From NCBI RefSeq assembly GCF_020271745.1, contig NZ_CP084296.1, forward strand, positions 2,170,001 to 2,234,000: a DNA stretch of 64,000 bases. The letters are read 5' to 3'. This document shows positions 26,701-38,283 of the stretch, in pieces. The notes below the pieces were generated by a model. The model ran no database searches. It had not been told where the DNA came from and saw only the letters and a list, made by a program, of their open reading frames with translations. A program made the translations under genes and the position numbers. The first letter of the stretch is position 1. Every line of letters starts with the position of its first letter. The stretch comes from Providencia alcalifaciens (lineage in GTDB: Bacteria; Pseudomonadota; Gammaproteobacteria; Enterobacterales; Enterobacteriaceae).

Positions 26701-27849
26701 ATGGCGAAAAGAGATTTTTATGAGGTTTTAGGCCTCGAAAAAAATGCTTCAGAAAAAGACATCAAGCGAGCGTACAAGCGCTTAGCAATGAAATACCATC
26801 CTGACCGCAATCAGGAAAACAAAGATGAATCTGAAGAGAAATTTAAAGAGATAAAAGAAGCTTACGAAGTCCTGTCCGATGAGCAAAAACGTGCCGCTTA
26901 CGACCAATATGGTCATGCCGCGTTTGAACAAGGTGGTATGGGTGGCGGCGGTGGATTCGGCGGCTTTGGTGGCGGCGATTTCAACAGTGATATTTTTGGT
27001 GACATCTTCGGTGACATTTTTGGTGGCGGTCGTCGTCAACAGCGCCCAAGCCGTGGTTCTGATCTACAATACAACATGGAACTGACTCTTGAAGAAGCAG
27101 TCCGTGGAGTGACCAAAGAGATCCGTATCCCAACGCTCGAAAGCTGTGATGTGTGCCACGGTAGCGGTGCAAAACCAGGGACTAGCGCAGATACGTGCCA
27201 AACTTGTCACGGTATGGGCCAAGTACACATGCGCCAAGGTTTCTTCTCGGTACAACAGCCTTGCCCAACCTGTCATGGCCGTGGGAAAGTCATCAAAGAC
27301 CCATGCAACAAATGTCATGGTCAAGGTCGCGTTGAGAAATACAAAACCTTATCCGTTAAGATCCCAGCAGGGGTTGATACGGGTGACCGCGTTCGTTTAT
27401 CGGGTGAAGGTGAAGCCGGTGCGAATGGTGCACCAGCAGGGGATTTATTCGTTCAGATGCATGTTTTACCGCACGATATTTTTGAGCGTGATGGTAATAA
27501 CTTACATTGCGAAGTGCCAATCAACTTTGCAGCAGCAGCACTGGGTGGCGAAATTGAAGTCCCAACCCTTGATGGTCGCGTTAAACTGAAAATTCCTGCG
27601 GAAACCCAAACGGGTAAAACATTCCGTATGAAAGGTAAGGGCGTGAAGTCAGTACGTGGTGGTATGCAAGGTGACTTAATGTGTCACATTGTTGTCGAAA
27701 CCCCAGTCAAACTAAATGAGAAACAAAAAGAGTTACTCAAAGAGTTTGGTGAGTCATTAGGCGGCACCGGTGGGGAGAAAAATAGCCCACGTTCAAAACG
27801 CTTCTTAGATGGCGTGAAAAAATTCTTTGATGATTTAACCAATAAATAA
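26701..27849 (+). CDS. dnaJ: Co-chaperone DnaJ (Hsp40)
   Basis: The product is 382 aa. The J domain (1-70) has the HPD motif at 33-35. A Gly/Phe-rich region (about 75-110) contains [14 protein letters not shown] and a repeated DIFGDIFG. Four CxxCxGxG zinc motifs follow at about 145-215 ([32 protein letters not shown]). The C-terminal substrate-binding domains complete a class A Hsp40. It stimulates DnaK ATPase and delivers clients. It is transcribed with dnaK. Confidence 0.98.
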   Translation: MAKRDFYEVLGLEKNASEKDIKRAYKRLAMKYHPDRNQENKDESEEKFKEIKEAYEVLSDEQKRAAYDQYGHAAFEQGGMGGGGGFGGFGGGDFNSDIFGDIFGDIFGGGRRQQRPSRGSDLQYNMELTLEEAVRGVTKEIRIPTLESCDVCHGSGAKPGTSADTCQTCHGMGQVHMRQGFFSVQQPCPTCHGRGKVIKDPCNKCHGQGRVEKYKTLSVKIPAGVDTGDRVRLSGEGEAGANGAPAGDLFVQMHVLPHDIFERDGNNLHCEVPINFAAAALGGEIEVPTLDGRVKLKIPAETQTGKTFRMKGKGVKSVRGGMQGDLMCHIVVETPVKLNEKQKELLKEFGESLGGTGGEKNSPRSKRFLDGVKKFFDDLTNK

Positions 27850-27873
27850 GGGTTAATCTCTAAGTTAAGAATC

Positions 27874-27912
27874 ATGGCTGATCCAGTGAAACACTGAATC
27901 AGCCATTTTTTT
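27874..27912. terminator. dnaKJ terminator
   Basis: Stem ATGGCTGAT.CAGTG / CACTG.ATCAGCCAT with one internal mismatch and a run of seven T. It overlaps the stop codon of the convergent amidohydrolase by two bases. Confidence 0.85.
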
Positions 27913-29311
27913 ATTTCACTGTTTCACCGCTGGCTACCACGGTTTTACGAACTTGATCAGCAAATTGCAGAGCCTCTTTCACAATCGCATTCTCATCAAC
28001 GGTGAGCACTTTGCGGTCTTCCATTAATAGATTTCCGTCCACAATGGTATGGCGCACATTGGAAGCATTCGCACCATAAACCAGTGCTGCATAAGGGCTA
28101 TACATCGGTACCATATTTGGTGATTTTGTATCGACAACGATGATATCCGCTAATTTCCCCACTTCTAAAGAGCCTAGCTTATCTTCCATGTGAATGGCTT
28201 TCGCGGAGCCTTTGGTTGCTAATTCAACCACGGTAATTGGAGGCATTGCAGCTCTATCTTTATTTTCGAGCTTATGAATTTTACCCACTAAATTTAGCTC
28301 GTTCATGGTCGTTAAGGTATTGCTGGACATCGGGCCATCGGTTCCTAAACCCACACGAACCCCTTTCGCTAACATCGCAGTCACTGGAGCAACACCTTTG
28401 GCTGATTTGGTATTCGCACTGACATTATGTGCCACACCGACATCATACTGTTTGAGTAGGTCGATATCGTTTTCATCAACCATAATGGCATGAGCGGCAA
28501 TCACGTTGTTATTCAGGGCACCGATATCCGCCATATATTGAACTGGGCTTTTTCCGCCAGTACGTTTAGCAATTTCCTCTTGTTCTCTGTCGGTTTCCGC
28601 TAAGTGGATCATCACTGGAACATTAAGTTCTTGAGAAAGCTTAGCGATTTTCTGTAGATGCTCAGTGGTGTTGGTATAAGGTGCGTGAGGAGCAAAAGCT
28701 GGCGTAATGCGAGGGTGGTCTTTGTATTGGTTGATAAAATTCACTGCATAAGCGATACCTTCATCTGCATTTTTAGCATCAGCAACCGGGAATTTGATCA
28801 CAGATTCCCCAAGGATCGCTCGCATACCAATACTATCGACAGTTTTCGCAACCTCATCTTCGAAATAGTACATATCTACATAAGTCGTGACGCCGCCTTT
28901 GACCATCTCGACGTTAGCTAAGTTAGCGCCTACTCGCACCATCTCACGGGAAACCATCTTGCTCTCTAATGGGAAAATATAACGGTGTAAACGGTCGGGT
29001 ACATCATCAGCAAGGGAACGAAATACGGTCATTGACGCGTGAGTATGGGTATTGATTAACCCAGGCATGACAATATCGCCATCAACATTTAGCTGTTTTT
29101 TGGCAGTATATTGCGTAGCAAGTTCAGGGCCACCAACTGCGATAATTTTATTTTTATCAATAACAACGGTCCCATTCTCAATAACTTGATTATTGGCATC
29201 CATGGTTAAAACGGTACCATCAACAATGATTAAATCCGCTGGAGTGGTGGCAAGTGCCGCGATAGGTGCTGCCATCATCGATATGGCAATGAGAGATCGG
29301 AGTAATGTCAT
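27911..29311 (-). CDS. Exported amidohydrolase (TRZ/ATZ, MTA/SAH-deaminase-like)
   Basis: The product is 466 aa from ATG 29311, chosen because GAGG lies five bases upstream; the longer frame would use TTG at 29329. Residues 1-22 are a signal peptide (MTLLRSLIAISMMAAPIAALA). The metal-dependent hydrolase core has HTHAS near residue 89, APHAPYTN near 206, MIHLAETDRE near 235, AHAIMVD and the terminal GTDGPMSSN. This pattern is that of cytosine/adenine-deaminase-type enzymes such as MtaD (5'-methylthioadenosine/S-adenosylhomocysteine deaminase). A periplasmic location is unusual for that group. It lies between dnaJ and nhaA, which are adjacent in E. coli. The substrate is not known. Confidence 0.82.
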   Translation of the reverse strand: MTLLRSLIAISMMAAPIAALATTPADLIIVDGTVLTMDANNQVIENGTVVIDKNKIIAVGGPELATQYTAKKQLNVDGDIVMPGLINTHTHASMTVFRSLADDVPDRLHRYIFPLESKMVSREMVRVGANLANVEMVKGGVTTYVDMYYFEDEVAKTVDSIGMRAILGESVIKFPVADAKNADEGIAYAVNFINQYKDHPRITPAFAPHAPYTNTTEHLQKIAKLSQELNVPVMIHLAETDREQEEIAKRTGGKSPVQYMADIGALNNNVIAAHAIMVDENDIDLLKQYDVGVAHNVSANTKSAKGVAPVTAMLAKGVRVGLGTDGPMSSNTLTTMNELNLVGKIHKLENKDRAAMPPITVVELATKGSAKAIHMEDKLGSLEVGKLADIIVVDTKSPNMVPMYSPYAALVYGANASNVRHTIVDGNLLMEDRKVLTVDENAIVKEALQFADQVRKTVVASGETVK

Positions 29312-29415
29312 TCTTACCTCATGACTCAATGAAAAATAGGGCTAAAAGTTATTGGTATCAAATATTATGGGTATCAAATATAGGATGTAAAACTCATATT
29401 CTAAGCACCACTATC

Positions 29416-30264
29416 TTAACTGGATAGTTTCGCCAGTAACACCCCAAGTAAGATGACAATACAGGCGAGAACTCGCATTCCATTGAATTTCTCTTTAAGG
29501 AATACAATGGAAAGAAACATAGCAAAAAGTACGCTAGTTTCACGAATAGCAGCAACGAGTACGATGGGGGCTTGGCTCATTGCCCAGATTGCGATGCCGT
29601 AACTAATGAGCTGCATTAACCCGCCAAGCAAGCCTGAGCGCCAATATTGCCTAAATCCGTGTAGTAGCGAACTTTTGTATTTCATCACTCCGGGGATAGC
29701 GAGTACTGCGCCATTTAATAAAAATAGCCATAGGGTATAAACAACGGGATCTTGGCTGGCTCTCGCACCATATCCATCCGAGAGGGTATAACAAGCCGTA
29801 AAAAAGGCGGTGCACAGTGCAAAAATAAGGGCTTTACCTTTGATGTTCAAAGAGAATTTTCGGCCAGCAAATGCAATGGCTACTACGCCTGAAATGATGA
29901 AAATAATCCCGACAAAACTCATAAGTGGTAAGGATTCATTGAATAAAACAATGCTTAATAACGCGGTGATTAAAGGGGCTGAGCCGCGAGAAATAGGGTA
30001 AATCTGGCTGAGATCGCCATGGTTATAAGCTTGGCTGAGAAAATAGATATAACCGATGTGAAATAATACTGACAACGCTAGCCATGGGACAGCATCGGGA
30101 GACGGTAGCCCAAACCAAAAGAGAGCTGGAATAGTTAAAATCCCAGAAAAAACGGCAATCATCACCAAACCAAAGAAGCGGTCATTACCAAATTTAACCA
30201 GAGCATTCCAACTTGCATGGCAAAACGCGGCAAATAGCACAGAAAGCAGAACGTAGAGAGACAT
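29416..30264 (-). CDS. EamA/DMT-family transporter
   Basis: From ATG 30264 the protein is 282 aa with ten predicted hydrophobic segments in two EamA halves (SLYVLLSVLFAAFCHASWN and ALIFALCTAFFTACYTLSDG begin them; PISRGSAPLITALLS and AAIRETSVLFAMFLS are the conserved later parts). The longer frame (to 30417) would add 51 polar residues and is rejected because it breaks the usual EamA start. The ribosome site is poor. It is an inner-membrane drug/metabolite exporter of unknown substrate, 104 bases downstream of the amidohydrolase start on the same strand. Confidence 0.85.
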   Translation of the reverse strand: MSLYVLLSVLFAAFCHASWNALVKFGNDRFFGLVMIAVFSGILTIPALFWFGLPSPDAVPWLALSVLFHIGYIYFLSQAYNHGDLSQIYPISRGSAPLITALLSIVLFNESLPLMSFVGIIFIISGVVAIAFAGRKFSLNIKGKALIFALCTAFFTACYTLSDGYGARASQDPVVYTLWLFLLNGAVLAIPGVMKYKSSLLHGFRQYWRSGLLGGLMQLISYGIAIWAMSQAPIVLVAAIRETSVLFAMFLSIVFLKEKFNGMRVLACIVILLGVLLAKLSS

Positions 30265-30656
30265 AATATAGAGACAGTGATTGCCTAAGAGTGGCTCGAG
30301 TATCACATAAAGCGTCTTTTTTATGAAGCGGCACGCAAGAAAGAGAGGGTAGGGACTTTTATTTTTGCGAAGGGCTTCGAAAATAAAAAAATAAACGATT
30401 TTTTTGACTATCTGCAAAGGTCATTTTTCATTAATCTCTAAAAAAGTTGAATATTTAACGTGATTTATCCAGTAAATTTATTTTTGATTTTTAGAATAGT
30501 TGCCTATAGTTAAATTAACGATTTATTATCATTCGTTGTGATCTCAGTTGCTAAATATTCGGAAATTACGATCATTAATGGATAAATAAACGATTTTTTA
30601 CGAATTAATGATTATCATAATATTAACATTCAAAAATATTTTTTGAGGTTATTCAT

Positions 30657-31844
30657 ATGACAGCAATTATTCGTAAATTTTTAAAGTTAGAAGCAGCAGG
30701 AGGGCTACTCCTAATTATTGCTGCCATTGTCGCTTTAATAATGGCTAATACGCCATTACAAGGAGCTTATCAGCAATTTTTAGATATTCCGGTAGCCATT
30801 AAAATCTCAACATTTGAATTAGATAAACCTCTGATTCTATGGATTAATGATTTCTTAATGGCCGTGTTTTTCCTGGTTGTTGGTTTAGAGGTAAAGCGCG
30901 AGTTATTAGAGGGATCTCTTGCGGGACGTGATAAAGCGATATTTCCAGCAATTGCGGCTGTGGGCGGAATGATTGCACCAGCGTTAGTTTACTTAGCGTT
31001 CAATGGTGCTGACGATATTACTCGTCAAGGTTGGGCTATCCCTGCTGCAACAGATATTGCGTTCGCGTTGGGTGTGATGGCGTTATTAGGTAAGCGTGTT
31101 CCTACGGAGCTCAAAGTATTTTTATTGGCATTAGCTATCATTGATGACCTTGGTGTCATTGTGATTATTGCCTTTTTCTACACTAGCTCAGTTTCTGTAA
31201 TCGCATTGAGTTTAGCGGCACTGTGTGTGGCAATACTCTGTCTAATGAACTGGCGACGAGTTGAAAATACCGCAGCTTACTTGGTGATAGGCCTAGTCTT
31301 GTGGGTTTGTATTTTGAAATCAGGTGTTCATGCCACTCTGGCGGGAGTGATTGTTGGTTTCTTAATTCCATTAAGAGGGACTAATAATACAAAACCGTCG
31401 GAAGAATTAGAGCATGTGTTGCATCCTTGGGTTGTTTATCTCATATTGCCTATCTTTGCATTTGCAAATTCAGGCGTGCAGCTCAATGGTATCACCCTTG
31501 ATGGCTTAATGAGCCCATTACCGCTTGGTGTTGCAGCGGGGTTGATACTGGGGAAACCTATCGGTATTTTCTTATTTAGTTGGATTTCGGTAAAAGTAGG
31601 GTTGGCTAAATTGCCAGCATCGATTAACTTGAAGCAAGTGTTTGCTGTTTCTGTGCTTTGTGGGATCGGTTTTACTATGTCTATTTTTATCACAGGCCTT
31701 GCTTTTGAAGGGCTTGATGAAGTGTATAGTACCTACTCGAGACTGGGTATTTTAATTGGTTCAACAACCGCTGCATTGTTAGGGTACTTTATGTTAAGGG
31801 TAGTGTTACCGAAACCAAAAGTTTCACACAGCGATGCAAAATAA
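30657..31844 (+). CDS. nhaA: Na+/H+ antiporter NhaA
   Basis: This 395-aa protein has the functional residues of E. coli NhaA at the same positions: D133 in [10 protein letters not shown]163-D164 in IIDDLGVI and pH-sensor H225 in SGVHATLAG. It has about twelve membrane helices. It exchanges two protons for one sodium across the inner membrane to resist salt and alkaline stress. The ribosome site TTGAGG is seven bases upstream of the ATG. nhaR follows, as in E. coli. Confidence 0.97.
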   Translation: MTAIIRKFLKLEAAGGLLLIIAAIVALIMANTPLQGAYQQFLDIPVAIKISTFELDKPLILWINDFLMAVFFLVVGLEVKRELLEGSLAGRDKAIFPAIAAVGGMIAPALVYLAFNGADDITRQGWAIPAATDIAFALGVMALLGKRVPTELKVFLLALAIIDDLGVIVIIAFFYTSSVSVIALSLAALCVAILCLMNWRRVENTAAYLVIGLVLWVCILKSGVHATLAGVIVGFLIPLRGTNNTKPSEELEHVLHPWVVYLILPIFAFANSGVQLNGITLDGLMSPLPLGVAAGLILGKPIGIFLFSWISVKVGLAKLPASINLKQVFAVSVLCGIGFTMSIFITGLAFEGLDEVYSTYSRLGILIGSTTAALLGYFMLRVVLPKPKVSHSDAK

Positions 31845-32034
31845 ACATAATAGACGTAATTATTAGTAAGAATTTTCGAGTTAATCTTCTATGATATGCC
31901 CGCGGTATGAGTTGCATACTGCGGGTATTTTAACTTATAACTCCCGATTACGGGGTACGGGTAAAGCGTATGGTCAGTATGTACTGAGGTCATTATGTAC
32001 TGCGGTCATTATTGGCGATACAAAAGGAATCGAT

Positions 32035-32958
32035 ATGCGGGTTTCACATCTTAATTTTAACCACCTTTATTATTTCTGGCATGTTTGCAAAGAAGGCTCT
32101 GTTGTCGGTGCCGCTGAGGCTCTTTACCTGACTCCACAGACAATTACTGGGCAAATTAAAGCGCTTGAAGAACGGTTAGGTGGCAAATTATTTAAACGCC
32201 AAGGTCGAGGGCTAGTGCCTTCTGAACTGGGACAACTGATTTTTCGTTATGCTGACAAAATGTTTATGCTCAGCCAAGAAATGCTGGATATCGTCAACTA
32301 TAGCCGAGAATCTAATCTGCTGTTTGATGTGGGTGTAGCTGACGCATTATCGAAACGTTTAGTCAGTCGTGTACTAGAAACGGCAGTTGTCGAACATGAG
32401 CAAATTCATTTACGTTGCTTTGAATCGACTCATGAGCTGTTACTGGAGCAATTAAGCCAGCACAAGTTGGACATGATTTTATCGGATTGCCCTGTGGACT
32501 CTTCACAGCAAGAGGGGCTGTTCTCTGTTAAATTAGGCGAATGCAGCGTCAGTTTTTTCTGCCGTCAGCCAGTACCGAAGAAACCATTCCCTGAATGTCT
32601 AGAAGAACGCAGGTTATTAATTCCGGGGCGTCGTTCGATGCTTGGCCGCCATTTATTAACATGGATCCGCAATAAAAACCTGCAAGTTGAAGTGCTTGGT
32701 GAATTTGATGATGCAGCATTAATGAAAGCATTCGGGATGTATCACAATGCCATTTTCGTGGCGCCATCTTTATATGCAAAAGATATTTTTTCCGATCATG
32801 AAGTGCAAGAAATTGGCCGCTTAGATAGCGTAAAAGAAGAGTATTACGTGATTTTTGCGGAAAGAATGATCCAGCACCCAGCGGTACAACGTGTCTGCAA
32901 CAAAGATTTTTCTGAGTTATTTTCAGCGCCGTTCGATGGCTTAGAACAGAAAGTTTAG
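32035..32958 (+). CDS. nhaR: LysR-type activator NhaR
   Basis: From ATG 32035 the protein is 307 aa (E. coli 301). AAGGA is seven bases upstream and the N terminus [20 protein letters not shown] aligns with NhaR; the frame extends upstream to 31891 but that part is not conserved. The winged helix-turn-helix ([26 protein letters not shown]) is followed by a LysR substrate domain. NhaR activates nhaA in response to sodium. It probably shares the nhaA transcript and ends at the terminator at 33001. Confidence 0.94.
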   Translation: MRVSHLNFNHLYYFWHVCKEGSVVGAAEALYLTPQTITGQIKALEERLGGKLFKRQGRGLVPSELGQLIFRYADKMFMLSQEMLDIVNYSRESNLLFDVGVADALSKRLVSRVLETAVVEHEQIHLRCFESTHELLLEQLSQHKLDMILSDCPVDSSQQEGLFSVKLGECSVSFFCRQPVPKKPFPECLEERRLLIPGRRSMLGRHLLTWIRNKNLQVEVLGEFDDAALMKAFGMYHNAIFVAPSLYAKDIFSDHEVQEIGRLDSVKEEYYVIFAERMIQHPAVQRVCNKDFSELFSAPFDGLEQKV

Positions 32959-33000
32959 AGCGGAAAGTGGAAGTGTAAGGTAAGAAATTAGCAGACAAAA

Positions 33001-33023
33001 AAACCGGCCTAAGCCGGTTTTTT
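33001..33023. terminator. Bidirectional terminator nhaR/rpsT
   Basis: Stem AAACCGGC / GCCGGTTT with CTAA loop, with A run on the left and T run on the right, between convergent nhaR and rpsT. Confidence 0.9.
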
Positions 33024-33040
33024 ATAATCAAGAAGCGAAA

Positions 33041-33301
33041 TTACATTGCTTTGATTTGAGCAACTAAGTTAGCTTTATGACGTGCTGCTTTGTTTTTGTG
33101 GATCAGGCCTTTGCTAGCGTGGCGATCAACAAGAGGTTGCATGTCATTGAATGCTTTCTGAGCTGCTTCTTTATCGCCTGCAGCGATAGCAAGGTAAACT
33201 TTCTTAATAAAAGTACGTACCATAGAGCGACGGCTAGCGTTGTGCTGGCGACGTTTCTCTGATTGAACGGCACGTTTCTTAGCTGATTTGATATTAGCCA
33301 A
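33041..33301 (-). CDS. rpsT: 30S ribosomal protein S20
   Basis: The product is 86 aa, highly basic, starting [17 protein letters not shown], and is S20. The start codon is TTG (33299-33301), not ATG, with GGGAG upstream; this UUG start is conserved in E. coli, where it makes translation inefficient and autoregulated. S20 is a primary 16S rRNA-binding protein. The gene is divergent from ribF. Confidence 0.97.
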   Translation of the reverse strand: MANIKSAKKRAVQSEKRRQHNASRRSMVRTFIKKVYLAIAAGDKEAAQKAFNDMQPLVDRHASKGLIHKNKAARHKANLVAQIKAM

Positions 33302-33842
33302 GGTCCAACTCCCAAATGTATTCTATTGAGGACAATTTAAAGGTCAAGGAATATGCCCTTTCGCCCTTCATTTGTCAATGGATTTGTGCAAATAAACATC
33401 GTGTACTTCGATGTCAATGCGTTGTGAATGGTGCAAGATTCTATCAGCAAATATCAGAAGAATACAGATCTTCGCGTGAAAAAAAGCATAATTGATAGAA
33501 GATATTTTAAATCATTTTTCAGAAAAAAATTTTTTAGTGATATCAAACGTTCGTCAAGATGAAATTACATTATAACTAGAGTGTTTTTTGTACACTTAGG
33601 TTGGTTATACAAAATGGATGATAAGAAAACTATAAAAATTAAATATTTTTAGAGATCTCAGCGTCAATTTGTTGTATTGATAATCTATTGGTTATCCAAA
33701 CTTTTTTGATTTACTTATCGACAATGATCAGATTCAGCGGCGCGGTGTCGTGCAGAAAGATGCTTAGCAGTGTAAAATCATCTGATTAAATAGTGTAGTG
33801 ATCAAAAAAATAGGGTTTAATGAAAGCTTTTACGAACTTAGG
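33302..33842. other. 541-bp intergenic region rpsT-ribF
   Basis: The left part holds the rpsT promoter and leader on the minus strand; the right part leads into ribF. I find no further coding frame with a ribosome site. A TATAAC at 33571-33576 is a lone -10 candidate. Confidence 0.5.
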
Positions 33843-33871
33843 TTAACCTTATGCGTCGTACAAGGTATAAT
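33843..33871 (+). promoter_or_regulatory. Candidate promoter of the ribF-ileS operon
   Basis: TTAACC (-35) and TATAAT (-10) with a 17-base spacer, 29 bases before the ribF ATG. Confidence 0.5.
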
Positions 33872-33900
33872 TCTGCAATTTCCTCGGTATTGAGCCAGTT

Positions 33901-34839
33901 ATGGAGCTAATTCGCGGTATACAAAATATCCGGTCGTACCATCATGGTTGCGTACTGACTATTGGTAATTTTGATGGTGTTCATCGTGGGCACCAAGTAT
34001 TACTTCAAAATTTGAAGCTCAAGGGTAAACAGTTAGGTTTACCAACTGTTGTGATGATATTTGAACCACAACCCCTTGAATTTTTTACGGGTGATAAGGC
34101 TCCTGCGCGTTTGACACGCCTAAGAGATAAAGTGAAGTATCTTGCTGATAGCGGGGTCGATTATCTATTATGTGTGGAATTTAACCAGCATTTTGCCTCA
34201 TTAACGCCAGATGCTTTTGTGTCTGACTTATTAGTCGACAAACTCGGTGTGAAATACCTCGCCATTGGTGATGATTTCCGGTTCGGAAAAAATCGGATGG
34301 GGGATTTTTCTTTTTTACAGCAAGCCGGTCAAAAGTTTGGTTTTGAAGTCGCAGACACCGAAAGCTTTTGTGATTTAGGTGTGCGCGTCAGCAGCACGGC
34401 GATCCGTAAAGCGATACAAAACAATGATCTGACATTAGCTGAAAATTTATTAGGTCACACATACCGCATTAGTGGACGTGTAGTTCACGGTAATCAGCTA
34501 GGTCGTACGATAGGTTTTCCGACAGCAAACCTACCATTAAAACGTTTAGTCACACCGGTGACTGGCGTGTATGCTGTAGAAGTTCATGGTCTGGGCGATA
34601 AGCCTGTACCGGGCGTGGCAAACATTGGCACACGCCCAACGGTATCTGGAAAAGGTACCCAGTTAGAAGTCCATCTGATTGATGCACATATGGATTTATA
34701 TGGGCGTCATATTGATGTTGTGTTACGTAAAAAATTACGTGACGAACAGCGGTTTGCTTCGTTGGACGCGCTGAAGGAGCAAATTGCTAATGATGTAGTT
34801 GCAGCCAGAGAATATCTCGCAGCAATTGGAATCAGATAA
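33901..34839 (+). CDS. ribF: Bifunctional riboflavin kinase / FAD synthetase
   Basis: The product is 312 aa (E. coli 313). The N-terminal FMN adenylyltransferase domain has TIGNFDGVHRGHQ near residue 20 and VGDDFRFGKNR-type sequence (AIGDDFRFG near 123). The C-terminal riboflavin kinase domain has GRTIGFPTANL near 203 and PGVANIGTRPTV near 240. It makes FMN and FAD. The ATG lacks a strong ribosome site (TTGAG). It heads the ribF-ileS-lspA-fkpB-ispH run, as in E. coli. Confidence 0.96.
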   Translation: MELIRGIQNIRSYHHGCVLTIGNFDGVHRGHQVLLQNLKLKGKQLGLPTVVMIFEPQPLEFFTGDKAPARLTRLRDKVKYLADSGVDYLLCVEFNQHFASLTPDAFVSDLLVDKLGVKYLAIGDDFRFGKNRMGDFSFLQQAGQKFGFEVADTESFCDLGVRVSSTAIRKAIQNNDLTLAENLLGHTYRISGRVVHGNQLGRTIGFPTANLPLKRLVTPVTGVYAVEVHGLGDKPVPGVANIGTRPTVSGKGTQLEVHLIDAHMDLYGRHIDVVLRKKLRDEQRFASLDALKEQIANDVVAAREYLAAIGIR

Positions 34840-34867
34840 TTTAGCGGAAAATTGGAACTGAGAATCG

Positions 34868-37678
34868 ATGAGTGACTATAAAAATACCCTGAATCTACCA
34901 GAAACAGGGTTCCCAATGCGTGGCGATCTCGCTAAACGCGAACCACAGATGTTAGAGCGCTGGTACAAAGAAGGTTTGTATCAGGCAATCCGTAAAGCAA
35001 AATCGGGCAAGAAAACCTTTATTCTGCACGATGGTCCTCCGTATGCTAACGGTAGTATTCATATTGGTCACTCAGTAAACAAAATTCTCAAAGATATTAT
35101 TATTAAATCCAAAGGGTTGGCGGGCTTTGATTCCCCATACATCCCTGGTTGGGATTGCCATGGCTTACCTATTGAACACAAAGTTGAACAAATCGTAGGT
35201 AAACCAGGGGAAAAAGTTTCCGCCGCTGAATTTCGTGCAAAATGCCGTGAATATGCCAAAGAGCAAATTGAAGGGCAAAAAGCTGATTTTATCCGTTTAG
35301 GCGTGTTGGGTGAGTGGGACAAACCTTACCTGACTATGGATTTTAAAACCGAAGCGAATATCATCCGTGCACTGGCGAAAACCGTTGCAAATGGTCACTT
35401 AGTGAAAGGTGCAAAACCTGTTCACTGGTGTACAGCATGTGGTTCTTCATTAGCTGAAGCGGAAGTTGAGTATTACGACAAAACATCTCCATCTATCTAC
35501 GTTCGCTTCCCTGCGGTAGATAGCAAAGCCGTTTGCGAAAAGTTTGGTGTTGCTAGCGATAAAACACCATCTTTAGTGATCTGGACGACAACACCTTGGA
35601 CTCTACCCGCTAACCGTGCAATCTCTCTGAACCCAGAGTTCAAATACTCTCTGGTGGATGCGAATGGCGATTTAGTCATTCTGGCAACTGACCTAGTTGA
35701 AGAAGTCATGAAGACTGTTGGTGTTGAGTCATGGACAGTATTAGGCGAGTGTGAAGGTAGCGCATTAGAGTTACTTCGTTTCGCTCATCCATTTATGGGC
35801 TTTGATGTCCCTGCAATTTTAGGCGACCACGTCACCTTAGATGCGGGTACTGGTGCGGTACATACAGCGCCAGGTCATGGTCCTGAAGACTATGTTGTTG
35901 GACAAAAATATGGTTTAGAAACGGCGAACCCAGTAGGGCCAGATGGCTGCTTCTTACCAAATACCTACCCAACATTAGACGGTTTATTTATTTTCAAAGC
36001 TAACGATGTGGTGCTGGAAATTTTAAATGAGAAAGGCTTACTGATGTACAAAAAAGCTATCTCTCACAGCTATCCATGTTGCTGGCGCCATAAAACCCCA
36101 GTTATTTTCCGTGCGACACCACAATGGTTTATCGGCATGGATAAAAACGGCCTGCGGAAACAATCTCTGAAAGAGATCGACATTGTTCAGTGGATCCCTG
36201 GCTGGGGTCGTGCACGTATCGAGTCAATGGTTGAAAACCGTCCTGACTGGTGTATTTCACGTCAACGTACTTGGGGTACCCCAATGTCGTTATTCGTGCA
36301 CAAAGAGACTGAAGAACTGCATCCGCGTACTTTAGAGCTGATGGAAGAAGTCGCTAAGCGCGTTGAAGTTGATGGTATCCAAGCATGGTGGGATTTAGAC
36401 CCTGCTGAATTGCTGGGCGCTGATGCTGAAACTTATCGTAAAGTACCAGACACATTAGACGTTTGGTTCGATTCAGGATCCACCCACTTTGCTGTCGTTG
36501 ACGCCCGTCCTGAATTCCATGGTAACTCTGCGGATATGTATCTGGAAGGTTCTGACCAACATCGTGGTTGGTTCATGTCTTCTCTGATGCTGTCTACTGC
36601 GATGAAAGGCAAAGCACCTTACCGCCAAGTTCTGACCCACGGTTTTACCGTTGATGGTCAAGGTCGTAAGATGTCTAAATCGTTAGGTAATACAGTTAGT
36701 CCGCAAGATGTGATGAACAAGCTGGGTGCAGATATCCTGCGTCTATGGGTGGCATCAACCGACTATACGGGCGAAATCGCGGTATCTGATGAAATTTTAA
36801 AACGTGCAGCGGACTCTTATCGTCGTATCCGTAATACCGCGCGTTTCTTACTGGCCAACTTAAATGGTTTCAATCCAGAAACCGATATGGTGAAACCAGA
36901 AGATATGGTGGTGTTAGATCGCTGGGCAGTTGGTCGTGCATTAGAAGCACAAAAAGAGATTGCGAAAGCGTACGATGAGTATGATTTCTTAGGTGTTATC
37001 CAACGCTTAATGCATTTCTGCTCTATCGAAATGGGCTCGTTCTATCTGGATATTATCAAAGACCGCCAGTACACAGCGAAAAGTGATAGCGTTGCGCGTC
37101 GTAGTTGCCAAACTGCACTGTTCCATATCGTGGAAGCGTTGGTTCGTTGGATTGCACCTGTTCTGTCCTTCACCTCGGATGAAATTTGGAACGAATTACC
37201 GGGTAAACGTTCTCAGTTTGTTCTGACTGAAGAGTGGTATAACGGCTTATTTGGTTTAGACGAATCAGAAGCGATGAATGATAGTTTCTGGGCTGATCTG
37301 TTAGCTGTACGTGGCGAAGTGAACAAAGTTCTGGAGCAAGCGCGTACAGATAAGCACATTGGTGGCTCGTTAGAAGCTGCGGTAACTTTATATGCAGATA
37401 GCGCATTAGCCGCTAAGTTAAACAGCTTAGGCGATGAGTTGCGTTTTGCGCTGTTAACCTCTCAAGCGAGTGTGGCTGATATTGCAACGGCTCCAGCGGA
37501 TGCTCAAGACAGTGAACTGAAAGGCCTGAAAATTGCCTTCAGTAAAGCGGCTGGGGAAAAATGCCCTCGTTGCTGGCATTATGCAAGTGATATTGGTGCA
37601 GTGGCAGAACAACCTGAAATCTGTGGTCGCTGTGTGACTAACGTAGCCGGAAACGGTGAATTACGTAAGTTTGCTTAA
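34868..37678 (+). CDS. ileS: Isoleucyl-tRNA synthetase
   Basis: The 936-aa protein is a class I synthetase: HIGH at residues 65-68 (NGSIHIGHS), the CP1 editing domain ([11 protein letters not shown]), KMSKS in GRKMSKSLG near residue 600, the [11 protein letters not shown] signature near residue 94, and C-terminal zinc ligands CPRCWHY and CGRC. It charges tRNA-Ile. Its stop codon overlaps the lspA start by one base. Confidence 0.98.
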   Translation: MSDYKNTLNLPETGFPMRGDLAKREPQMLERWYKEGLYQAIRKAKSGKKTFILHDGPPYANGSIHIGHSVNKILKDIIIKSKGLAGFDSPYIPGWDCHGLPIEHKVEQIVGKPGEKVSAAEFRAKCREYAKEQIEGQKADFIRLGVLGEWDKPYLTMDFKTEANIIRALAKTVANGHLVKGAKPVHWCTACGSSLAEAEVEYYDKTSPSIYVRFPAVDSKAVCEKFGVASDKTPSLVIWTTTPWTLPANRAISLNPEFKYSLVDANGDLVILATDLVEEVMKTVGVESWTVLGECEGSALELLRFAHPFMGFDVPAILGDHVTLDAGTGAVHTAPGHGPEDYVVGQKYGLETANPVGPDGCFLPNTYPTLDGLFIFKANDVVLEILNEKGLLMYKKAISHSYPCCWRHKTPVIFRATPQWFIGMDKNGLRKQSLKEIDIVQWIPGWGRARIESMVENRPDWCISRQRTWGTPMSLFVHKETEELHPRTLELMEEVAKRVEVDGIQAWWDLDPAELLGADAETYRKVPDTLDVWFDSGSTHFAVVDARPEFHGNSADMYLEGSDQHRGWFMSSLMLSTAMKGKAPYRQVLTHGFTVDGQGRKMSKSLGNTVSPQDVMNKLGADILRLWVASTDYTGEIAVSDEILKRAADSYRRIRNTARFLLANLNGFNPETDMVKPEDMVVLDRWAVGRALEAQKEIAKAYDEYDFLGVIQRLMHFCSIEMGSFYLDIIKDRQYTAKSDSVARRSCQTALFHIVEALVRWIAPVLSFTSDEIWNELPGKRSQFVLTEEWYNGLFGLDESEAMNDSFWADLLAVRGEVNKVLEQARTDKHIGGSLEAAVTLYADSALAAKLNSLGDELRFALLTSQASVADIATAPADAQDSELKGLKIAFSKAAGEKCPRCWHYASDIGAVAEQPEICGRCVTNVAGNGELRKFA

Positions 37679-38181
37679 TGAAGACACCTATTTGCTCTAC
37701 TGGTTTGCGTTGGCTGTGGCTGACGGTTGTGATTATCGTTGCAGATTTAGCAATTAAGCAATTGGTCTTAAAAGAGCTGACTCTGTACGAACCACACCCT
37801 TTAATTCCGTACTTTAACCTTATGTACGCTCAAAACTTTGGTGCGGCATTTAGTTTTCTGGCGGATGAAGGCGGCTGGCAGCGCTGGTTCTTTGCTGGAA
37901 TAGCTATTGCCATCTCCATTACGTTAATGGTGATGATGTATCGCCAAAGCGTGAAAAAACGCCTGAGCAATATTGCTTATGCGTTAATTATTGGTGGTGC
38001 GATCGGTAATTTATTTGACCGTTTAGTGCATGGCTTTGTAGTTGACTACATTGATTTTTATGTTGGAAACTGGCACTGGCCGACCTTCAACTTGGCGGAT
38101 ATGGCCATTTGTATCGGTGCGGCATTGGTGATTTTTGAAGGCTTTTTGCCGGATAAACCCAAACAGCAAGATACTAAATAG
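37678..38181 (+). CDS. lspA: Lipoprotein signal peptidase
   Basis: The 167-aa protein has four membrane segments and the two catalytic aspartates in [19 protein letters not shown]. The NFGAAFSF motif near residue 53 is also conserved. It cleaves prolipoprotein signal peptides in the inner membrane. The TAATG overlap with ileS indicates translational coupling. Confidence 0.97.
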   Translation: MKTPICSTGLRWLWLTVVIIVADLAIKQLVLKELTLYEPHPLIPYFNLMYAQNFGAAFSFLADEGGWQRWFFAGIAIAISITLMVMMYRQSVKKRLSNIAYALIIGGAIGNLFDRLVHGFVVDYIDFYVGNWHWPTFNLADMAICIGAALVIFEGFLPDKPKQQDTK

Positions 38182-38231
38182 AACAGATAGCGCGATAGGT
38201 TGATAAAACCCAATATTGCATATTAATCATC

Positions 38232-38255
38232 TCAGCCCGACGATAGTCGGGCTGA
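38232..38255 (+). other. lspA-fkpB intercistronic hairpin
   Basis: Stem TCAGCCCGA / TCGGGCTGA (9 bp, perfect) with a 6-base loop and no clear T run. It may be a weak terminator or RNA-processing element within the operon. Confidence 0.55.
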
Positions 38256-38283
38256 ACTTTATGATAAAAAACAGGTTTAGATT

